From NCBI GenBank assembly GCA_017979445.1, contig CM030711.1:14958922-15022921 (forward strand): a stretch of DNA of 64,000 nucleotides, read 5' to 3'. The position numbers and the translations under genes were made by a program. Below, in pieces: positions 55,271 through 64,000 of the stretch. The stretch comes from Akebia trifoliata (Eukaryota > Streptophyta > Magnoliopsida > Ranunculales > Lardizabalaceae). Under the pieces are notes generated by a model that was given only the letters and a program-made list of their open reading frames with translations, did not search any database and was not told the origin of the DNA. Position 1 is the stretch's first letter; each line of letters starts with the position of its first letter.

Positions 55271-57893
55271 GATGCTCATCTTTGGCAGAGGGTTGAAGCA
55301 AACTAGATAGCAAATCTATTTTGGTAGATAGTGCGATATCTAAATGCCAAAGCTAGTGACAGTTCATTTTGCAGCCTGATTTAGCAATTCGTCGAGGTAT
55401 TCGGATCCTTGAGGGTAAAGCTCTCCCTGAATTAAAAGATTGTCAGATCCTTTAGTGCAAACTCTCACTGACGGTATCAGATCCTTGAATTTTAGAGAAT
55501 TCTCCCTGACTAAAAAGTGCAAGTGTGAGTGTATGTATTGTGTGAAACTGAGCAAAGATTGAGAAAATAAACTGAGCATAATCTGAGCAAAGTAAGCATA
55601 ATCTGAACAAAATTTGAATGTCTTTCTCTACCTACCCTAGGTGAACGAGTAATAAACTAATTTTTTGAAAGTCATACTCTACCTGCCCAGGGTGAAAGAG
55701 TAATGAACTAATTTTTTTGGCAAGTTCTACTTAACCTACTCGGAGTGAAAGAGTAATGAACTAATTTTTTTTTAGGAGTCCTACTCTATTTGCCTAGGGT
55801 GAAAGAGTAATGAACTAATTTTTTTTTTTTGGAAAGTTCTACTCTACCTACTCTGAGTGAAAGAGTAATGAACTAAGCTTTTGAAAGTCCTACTCTACCT
55901 GCCCAGGGTGAAAGAGTAATGAACTAATTTTTTTGGGAAGTTCTACTCTACCTACTCGAAGTGAAAGAGTACTGAACTAATTTTTTAGGAGTCCTACTCT
56001 ACCTGCCTAAGGTGAAAGAGTAATGAACTATTTTTCTTTTGTTTGGGAAAGTTCTACTATACCTACTCGGAGTGAAAGAGTAATGAACTAAGCTTTTTGA
56101 GAGTCCTACTCTACCTGTCCAGGATGAAAGAGTAATGAACTAATTATTTTGGAAAGTTCTACTCTACCTACTCGGAGTGAAAAAGTAATGAACTAATTGT
56201 TTTGGGAGTCCTACTCTACCTGCCCAGGGTGAAAAAGTAATGAATTAATTATCTTGGAAAGTTCTACTCTACTTACTCAGAGTGAAAGAGTAATGAACTA
56301 ATTTTTTTGGGAGTCCTACTCTACCTGTCCAGGGTGAAAGAGTAATGAACTAATTTTTTTTTTTGAAGTTCTACTCTACCTACTTGGAGTGAAAGAGTAA
56401 TGAACTAATTCTTTTGGGAAGTTCTACTCTACCTACTCAGAGTGAAAGAGTAATGAACTAATTTTTTTCTTTTTTAGGAAGTTCTATTCTACCTGCCCAG
56501 GGTGCAAGAATAATGAACTAAGCTTTGAGGAAACAAACGGGGGATTTACCTCGCATTTGATTTTTTTTTTTTTAATAAAAAGTTGGATTTTATGAAGGTC
56601 CGATAAACATTTTAACTCTCTTTGAATCTGAGGAGTTTTCAAAACTGCTATCAAGAAGGTAACCTTTTAATTCAAAGTTAACATTATCCTTTGGGGTTGA
56701 AATTGATCAGGCATCAGAACAAAAATGCCCCTAGTTTGACAAGGAACATTGCACTAGGGATAATTTAACATAATTTGAAAATAAATGCCCCTAGTGTAAG
56801 GGGAGAACTGTACTCTTTAGAAAAAGGAAGTGACGTTGTTATGAAAGTTTGAAATCCTTAATTACCACAAGCGCAATAAAGGTTTAACTTTTAATTTTGA
56901 CTTTTTATATTGAAGATTTTGAGTCAGGCTCAAAGAAATTGGAACAAAATATTTCTTTCTGAAATTCATCATAAAATTTGTTCTTTCTCCCCGTCGATTC
57001 GCTTAGGGACATGAAACTCTTCAGATCAATCATAGACGAGATACTTGTATCCACTGAGTCTATATTTAGTTCAAACTGGGTATTGAAACTTGGATCATTC
57101 GGACTTCTGATATTTTGGCTCGGACTGCCTTTCAGCTTCTCAACTCAACGGAGATTTTCTTTTATTTTTTGATAGCTCTAAGTTTTGCCTAGATTGCCTG
57201 TTCAGGTTTTCAATCTAGCGAGCATGCTCTAGCTTTTGCCTAGATCGCCTTTTTAGGTTTTCGATCTAGCGAGCTTACAATTTTTTCTCTTTTCTTTGCT
57301 CTGATTGTTGTCAAGGTCGTCTTTTCAGATTCTCAACCTTGCGAGCTTGCCTTAAGTTTTGCCTAAGCCACCCTTTCCGGGTTTTCAACTTAGCAGACTT
57401 TTTTTTTCCTTCTTCTTCCCTTATAATCTTCTGGAGTTACTGTCTGATCATGCTTTACTACCTTCCTTGACTTTTTTCCACGATACTTAGGAGGACTTTT
57501 ATAGGTAGGCTTAGGACTGGGCATAAAAGAAATGAATCTTGAGGCTCAAAAACCCAAATGCCCCTTGTGTGGCATTTCCTTTTAAATTATTTTCTTTTTC
57601 CTTAAATTTTCTTTTCCACTTTGACAATTTTTCTTTTGAATTTTTTTTCTTTTTAAATTTTTTCTTTGTCGGGGAATCTATTTTTTTTTATTTTGATGTG
57701 ATCGAGCCTGAAGTACCTTCTCCGGTTGCCTACGTACCCCAAATTTTTGGGATCAGACCAAAACGTAGTTTGGATTTTTCCTCCCCGAAGTTAGGTGATC
57801 GGGCTGAGAAAGAAAAAGGCATCATTTTTTTTTTCGAAAAGGCTGCAAAGGGCTGAGAAAGGAGATAATGAACTGGGTAGCAGGAAAATTGAT
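55271..57893 (-). other. 3' UTR in unit B
   Basis: Contains the alternating array (55622-56520), hairpin module (57185-57397) and TACGTAGGCAACC block (57694-57772), as in unit A. No gene. Confidence 0.78.
55622..56520 (-). repeat. Alternating 52-58-bp array, unit B
   Basis: Near-identical to 45600-46500, including the A-B alternation and its single B-B step. Only T-run lengths differ. Confidence 0.92.
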
Positions 57894-57902
57894 TCGACCA
57901 AA

Positions 57903-58470
57903 TATGGCCTCCTTAAATGTAGTACCATTTGATCTGGTCAAGGTTAGTTGACTCTGGTAATTCGATTCTATCATGATCTTGAAGTCTAACAGTTTTTTCA
58001 GATAATATTTTCTTAATGATTGAATCTCTCCAATTGAGTTCAAACTTTCTATGATCGAGGAAGAGTACTCAAAATTTTTTTTGGGTAGTCTGATGCTTTG
58101 ATCCTTGACTTATAAGTGATGAACTTTGACTTTCTTGTCAAACATGCGAGTGACTCCTCTCCATTGATAGACCCAATTTATTTCTAACAATTAACTTCCA
58201 TCAAGACCTTGAGATACAGGATTTTCCCTTTTAACCGGTAAGATTGCTTCCATATCATACTAGAGTGACTCTAGTAGAAGATTGTATTGAAGTGTAATAT
58301 GTCCATAATGCGTATGGTAACTTCTCTGGCCAATCCCGGTGTGATGTGTGATTGACACATTTTCACGATGATTGTCTTGAGATTTTTACTGGCTGCTTCA
58401 ACTATTCCATCGATTTTAAAATTCCAGCACTGATACATTTTATAATCCCTCTTCTGACTATGTCAGTCAA
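57903..58470 (-). pseudogene. INT: Integrase C-terminal remnant, unit B
   Basis: Copy of 47880-48450 with the same breaks and no catalytic aspartates, plus one-base differences near 58235, 58320 and 58440. Confidence 0.78.
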
Positions 58471-58474
58471 TTCT

Positions 58475-59366
58475 GGTTTGTATATGTGGTGTTCTCACAG
58501 GATGGGTATATATTTCATGTTGAACAACACTCCAAATTTAACCGACATATCCTCATAGGACCATGCAAACAAGTCTTTTGAATTTTCTAAATAAATTCAT
58601 CATCTCTTTGTGCTCCTCTGGGGATAAGTTAGTTCCCATCTGAATTTCTTGGGAATTATTTTTGTTCTGAGGTCAATAACCTTTAGTTCCTCGAGCAAGA
58701 CATTTATCTTCTCATTCAAGAAGGGGTTCCTTATTAGAGGAATTTCTCTTTGAAGCCAGTTATTAGTTAACTCGTTAATGAGCTCAAGGTATTCAAAAAT
58801 TTTCTTTATTCAATTAAAGTTAGATGGGGCGACTGACACCATTGTAGACTCGACAAACTAACTTGACTAAAACAAAATAAGAAATAAAAAGAAATACTTG
58901 ATTACTGAATTGATAGAAAGAACTGAACTCAAGACTCATAAACAACTAAAAATAATTACCCACAACGGGCTTGATTACAGAATGGGACTCGAGAAACTAT
59001 TTCCACGTGATTGGAATGAGTCTTCTTCTTCAGATTCTTTGCATTCTTCAGATTTACTTCTTCTCTCTTGGCCAAGACTGCATTTGGTGGTGAAAACCTC
59101 ATTAGGGACCGTCACTCTGGTAAGAGGGGGGCTAGGAGGTTTTTGATTGATTGATCGGATGAGAAAGATTGGGTCAAACGAGAGTTGAGTATTGGATACC
59201 ATGTTCAAAGTCTGAAGAGGTTGGTAAATGGGTAGAGGGTTGGTAGTAATATTTGGTTGCTCAGGGGCAGGGACAGTAACTTTTTTGACGTCAATGAGGT
59301 CTTGACCTGTATGACGAAGGGCAACACAACGATCAGTAAGATGACCAGAATTTTGGTGAAACTCAC
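58475..59366 (-). pseudogene. Pre-RT linker and gag C-terminal remnant, unit B
   Basis: Copy of 48455-49340. Here the gag C-terminal frame is longer (58975-59373, 132 residues) because unit A has small indels near 49015-49050. The stretch near 59030-59060 encodes a charged K-S-E-E-C-K-E-S-E-E-E-D segment on the minus strand. Confidence 0.76.
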
Positions 59367-59861
59367 CTAACATCCCTCCTCCAATTTTAGCCTAAAAAAC
59401 ACCTAAAAGTCCTCCAAAAACACCCCAAAATCCATAACAAACTCAAAGAGTCCAGATAAAAAAAAACGATACCTTGCCTCGGAGATCAGAAATCAAATCC
59501 GGAAACAGAACGAAGCAAGTAGCACGGTACATGGAACAATTTTTGTCGGATCTGAGGGAACAAAGTCTTTGCTATTGGAAAGGTATAACTTCTTATTTTT
59601 AATTTATTATTATCTAAGTTTTTTAGCAATGTAACCTATTTGGGAAGTTAGTAGAGACCGGCTTTGGCCGGGCGGGGTTGGTGCCTAACACCTTCCAACC
59701 CCGTAACATGATCCCCGAATTCAGTTTTTTCTGTTCTAGATTAGTTCTTTATCTATTTAGAGTCATTAATCGGTTCCTAGACCGTAATAACTAGGTGGCG
59801 ACTCCCAAACCTCAAGGGTCAAAAGTGGATCCGCGCACCCTGCGGATCGAGGGCGCTTTCA
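59367..59861 (+). mobile_element. LTR 3' portion (+ strand), unit B
   Basis: It starts at the 22-bp inverted partner of 54063-54084 and runs to GCGCTTTCA. U5 hairpins are complete. Confidence 0.88.
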
Positions 59862-59862
59862 G

Positions 59863-59881
59863 TGGCGACTCCGCTGGGGAC
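59863..59881 (+). other. Primer-binding site, unit B
   Basis: TGGCGACTCCGCTGGGGAC, identical to the sites at 49833 and (minus strand) 36000-36018. Confidence 0.88.
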
Positions 59882-62800
59882 ATTGAGGATCAGACTTGAA
59901 AAACCCCAAGTATGGGAGCATTGCCAATGACCTAGTTTTTTGTTTTAGTTTATTTCTTAGTTAGTTTCTTTTTATTATTCGTGTATTGTTTTTATTTTTA
60001 TTAGTACATCATTAATTATCTGATTCTACTCGGAGCACTTTGATCCAACATGTTAATCTTTATGATTTAATCAAGGGCCATTCGGAATGATTCTAAATAA
60101 TGCGATATTTCAATAAGGATAATTTTGTTGAGGGTGGAATGATGATCATTGAGGATGGAATAATGAAACGAAAATGATTTTTTTATATAGTTTTTCCTCC
60201 TTTTCGGGGTATGTCGATCCATTTTTGGATAATAAAAAATTGTTGTTTTTAGGAAACATGTTTGATAACGTTTTTTTTTGTTTAAAAGAAAGAGGGAATT
60301 TTTTTCGATTAGTTATTTGTTTTTTCGCTTATTACGTAGGTATTCAATTTTTTAGTAGGCAAGACATGTTGTCCATTGACAGCATATAGAATTTTAATTA
60401 AAAAAAAAAAAAACTGCCTACAGAAGCTTTTGGCGGTGTGTGCTTAGTAGATCAATTAATGATTTCAATGGTGTGCTATTAATAGAAAATCCCTTCTACT
60501 TATCTATTTATCATTCAACCCTTTTAAAACCGTTTTGTTTTAAAAAGAATCCATCATCTTCTCCAGTTGGTTCTTAATAGAGAGATCGACTCCTCAAGGG
60601 TTTCAACCCCGTATTTTCGGTTTACGAAGTTCGAACGATCCAAAGCTTGGACGTTTGAGCTTGCTTTTGACCTCACGCCATCTCCTTAATTGGTTTTCAG
60701 CCGTGTTCTTCGCGTTTTCAACAGAGGCCGATCGGTTTGTTCTCTCAACCCAGTCGAACCTTCCATTTTTATCGGTTTTCAGCCATGTTCTTCGCGTTTT
60801 CAACAGAAACTGATCGGCCTGTTCTCTCTATCCAGTCGAACCCTCTATTCTAAACGGTTTTCAGCTGCGTTCAGTGTGTCTTCAACAGAATCCGATCGGC
60901 TTTTTCTTTCAGTACAGTCGAGCCTTTTATTCTAATCGGTTTTAAGGCCATTAACACTCGAAGAAAACTTCTGATCTCATCTGACTTGGAGGCGCGAAAT
61001 CAGAAATCGTTGAACATAATCTTGAAGGTTTATTTTCATGAGCATCCATGCCTCTTGTGGCTGTTGTAGAAGGTGCAGATTTTTTGCCGGTTCGGATCGG
61101 CAGGAAACCTTAGGATGGCCATATTCTGCAAATTCTGCCATTACTCTAAATTGGCTCCTCATGCTCGTTCAATTTATTTTCAAATTCTCTCTGTGAAATT
61201 ATGGAATTTGATGTACCTGTAGATCAAAAGGATAGAGAAAGAATGGAAAAGGGTAGATTTTGAAGAATTTTACATATACCACATTCGCCAAACCTTTGAG
61301 AGAGAAAATTAAAGTTTCTACTCCTCTGTTTTAATTCCAGTCTTGCGATCCCCTTTTAGTAAACTGAGTCGGAAATGGGTGGAACGATTCAAGATTTGAA
61401 TTAAAAACTAAGAAGCAGATTGAATTCGATGACTTTTCAACGATTTAACTTGGGTTCATTCAGTTTTGACAGAGTGGAACCAATCGCCGCTCGAGTTGTT
61501 TAAAGTTCACTGGTTTCAGAAGTTTTTTTAAAATTTTAAAAAAAATGTATATATATGATATATGAAGGGAAGGACTACTAACAACAGTTTATATTTGGCT
61601 ACTAAGAGATCTTTGTGGTCACGCCAATACACCATCAAGATTTTTTTTTGGCATGGCAAATTTTGATGGTTTTGTTTTAATTTTTTTCAAGTTTTGTTAA
61701 AAAAAATGTGTTCTTTTAAGTTTTTTTTTTTTTTAAATGATTTTTTATTGTTTGATAAAAGGCTTTGTTTTCTAAAATGTTTTTTTATTTTCTTTTCTTT
61801 TTTAATTCATCTAAAGATCATCGTAACCTCTCATCCCAACGATTGTCACTTCATTCTTAATTCAATATCCTCAGAAATATTGGACTTGGTTAGGGTTACC
61901 CCGAAATAACCTTTTGATTGGACCATGAAAATTGCAAAAATTGTGCCTATTGCGATGATTAGATCTAATTAATTATTATTGGCCCTTATTCATTAATTGA
62001 TTTGTTGATTGATGAATGCTAGAGATGTGCATGTTTAAAGCTTAAATTAAACCATATGAATATTTTTTTGATCGATGTATGCATGCACTTGTATGATTTA
62101 ATATCCTCTTTTGATTGGTTTGATTGGGCCCATGGGTCCACTTGTTTGGAAAAGGCCCCGGGCACACCCAGCCCTGTTTTGGCACACACCACGTGCACGT
62201 TTATTGTTTTGCACACTTACACGTCCCATATAGCCAACGTGGCACTAATGCGTGGCCCGGTCTCTTCGGAGATGCGATGTCATTCATGAAAACCACAACT
62301 CCAGTCACGTACCTTAGGGTATATCAAGCTGGGGGCATTAATACCATCTGATCAGGTGATTCTGAGAGATATATTGATGCACCCAGGCTGGCGCGACCTA
62401 AGCCTTTGACCTATTGTGAGTCACACAGTCACATGTCCCAATTGCCAACGTAGTACTAGTATATGGTCGGTCCCCTCGTGGGATGCCAAACCATTTATGA
62501 AAGCTACAATTCTTGACTCGTACCCGTAGGTATAAAAGATAATCTAAGTATATCAATTGCACTTCTTGGTCAAAATCGGTGCCTAAGCAAGATCTTGCTC
62601 CGCTGTACCCTACTGTACGAGGGGGATAGACTACGTCTATTCTAGACGAGAGGTATTTAAGTGGGCCCTTACTCAGCATTGTGCGCCACCTCTCAACTGG
62701 AGATCAAACTGACTGTTTTTGGCTTCAGAGAAGTGAATTAAGGTGTTGGATTATCACCTATACGGTATATCAAACCAATTCACCACGTATCGAAAGGTAT

Positions 62801-63420
62801 ATAGGTGTGCTTGGACAAGGGTGGCCAGATAAAAATGCATTGCACATAATGAACTTAGAGTCTAGAAACCTTCTCCTATAGGCCACGACTCAAATTTATC
62901 GTGGGTGTTCCCGGGTTGCTCTATTTAATCCAACCAAAAGGAAAGTGGGTGGACCGGTCCACACCGCTCCAATCAAACCCGCAATATCGGTCCAACCCAA
63001 TAAACTTAATTGATGAGACATACTGGTCAATATCAAGTTAAACCAATTAGCCCCATTGGCAAATGGATCTTATGGATCGACATATGGACCGGTTGAACTA
63101 ATTGGCTTAAAAATATTGAATAAAATGATACAAGTGGAATATTCAGATCCATTGGGTCGAACCGACCCAAACTCAAATGGGTACGTAGTCTCAATCACCT
63201 TGCATCGGCCAGTTTAATTCAATGGACTGAATATTACATACTTAACAAGATCAGTAAATCATATTCATGTAGTATTTCTTGATCGAAATATTTATTGGTT
63301 AGAGATTTTGAATCTAGGGGTTAACTTAACCCATACTATCAAGAGAAATCTCTATTTATTAAAAGTCTACTCTAGGGTCCGTAACTAGTAATCCACCTTT
63401 GATGGGATTTTCAGGATTAT
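59882..63420 (+). other. Leader, unit B
   Basis: Copy of the unit A leader, with a shorter A tract, the 82-bp repeat (about 60692-60950) and the conserved block (about 62120-62925). No supportable gene. Confidence 0.7.
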
Positions 63421-63423
63421 CAT

Positions 63424-64000
63424 TGCGCCCAAACTCAAGCGTCCACCTCCTAGTTGGAGTCGTAACTCCAGTCGGTTAGAACGAACGTTGGTACCAAGTC
63501 AATAAGTACAAATGACTTCAGAATTCGAGCTCACAGAAATCCGTAAGATTTTGACAACTTTTGCCAATGATATCAACAGTATATAGGGCAAAGTGAAAGT
63601 GTTAGAACAGATTTCAAAATCAACTGGCAATCTCATTGATGATCCTAAAGGAAAAAGGGTAGAAGAAAATACAGCGAGAAGTGCACATGAAGTCTTCGAA
63701 CTCGATGGAGACGAAGAGTATGTTGATGAGAATCCAGTGTTAGCCAACAGAATGTCTCAACTGGAGTCATTTATGAAGAGTATAAAGGGTATCGATGAAA
63801 TTACAACAGGCATTGAAGCCCTGAACCGTATCCTTAGAATTCATTTGTCAGAGAAGTTTGTGATGCCTGAAATGGACAAGTTCAGTGGGGTAGGTTGTGC
63901 AAAAAATGCATCTCAAAGTATATGTCACTAACATGCGCACTATGGGGCTTAGCGACGATCATATGACATTACTATTTCAGCGAACTCTGTCAGGATCAGC
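63424..64000 (+). pseudogene. gag: Gag N-terminal fragment, unit B (cut by the window)
   Basis: Copy of 53395-53972, with the same TAG near 63583 and the same frame shift near 63900. It leaves the window inside gag. If the array continues, an inverted LTR should follow about 90 bases after the window end. Confidence 0.82.

Larger units (their letters stand above)
55188..64000. repeat. Tandem unit B, continuing past the window end
   Basis: Second copy of the 10.03-kb unit, colinear with 45163-53972. Unit B generally has the longer, expected homopolymers, for example GGCCGGGCGGGG at 59665, except the A tract at 60401, which is shorter. Confidence 0.9.

Overview
This window is plant (eudicot-like) nuclear DNA from a repeat-rich, AT-rich region. 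I see no intact host gene. Nearly everything recognisable is a nested pile of LTR retrotransposons of the Ty3/gypsy Tat/Ogre type. The diagnostic features are a post-protease G-patch, a second (archaeal-type) RNase H between the Ty3-type RNase H and integrase, no chromodomain, a very long leader, a long 3' UTR with tandem repeats, and a primer-binding site complementary to a tRNA-Arg 3' end. The LTRs start TGTAGACACCCC and end GCGCTTTCA. The species cannot be named from the sequence.

Layout. 1-12827 is element 1 (+ strand). It carries gag, protease, G-patch, RT, two RNases H, integrase, 3' UTR, polypurine tract and 3' LTR, and its 5' LTR lies outside the window. A solo LTR of the same family (4062-5840, TSD AATGG) is nested in its RT. 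12828-18240 is older anonymous mobile DNA with a roughly 430-bp inverted repeat at 12833-13260 and 16590-17085. 18241-21533 shows no recognised gene. 21534-23385 looks like a solo LTR of a second Tat-like family, nearly free of G on the + strand. 23500-37993 (minus strand) is a hAT transposon remnant: a terminal sequence, then fragments of two host genes with introns or splice sites (HMG-CoA reductase and an Abl-interactor-like/ABIL gene), then a broken hAT transposase. Element 2 (26740-37793, minus strand, CACAAC on both sides, nearly identical LTRs) interrupts that transposase. Element 2 lacks gag, protease, RT, RNase H and most of integrase. 37994-43493 is a deleted element 3 (+). 43494-64000 is a rearranged element in which the block from mid-gag to the 3' LTR is inverted. 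This structure is present as two near-identical direct copies of about 10.03 kb (45163-55187 and 55188-window end).

How it fits together. Element 1 shows the full protein set but is broken by stops, a duplication, a deletion and an insertion. Element 2 and the 44-64 kb copies keep the cis parts (LTRs, PBS, leader, 3' UTR, PPT) but have lost the enzymes, so I infer they moved in trans. The most interesting signals are in the RNA. The 3' UTR holds a conserved set of 30-nt hairpins with compensatory stem changes. A second slot in the same 3' UTR is filled by a different tandem array in each subfamily (34 bp, 77 bp, or alternating 52-58 bp dimers), and every repeat unit can also fold into a hairpin.
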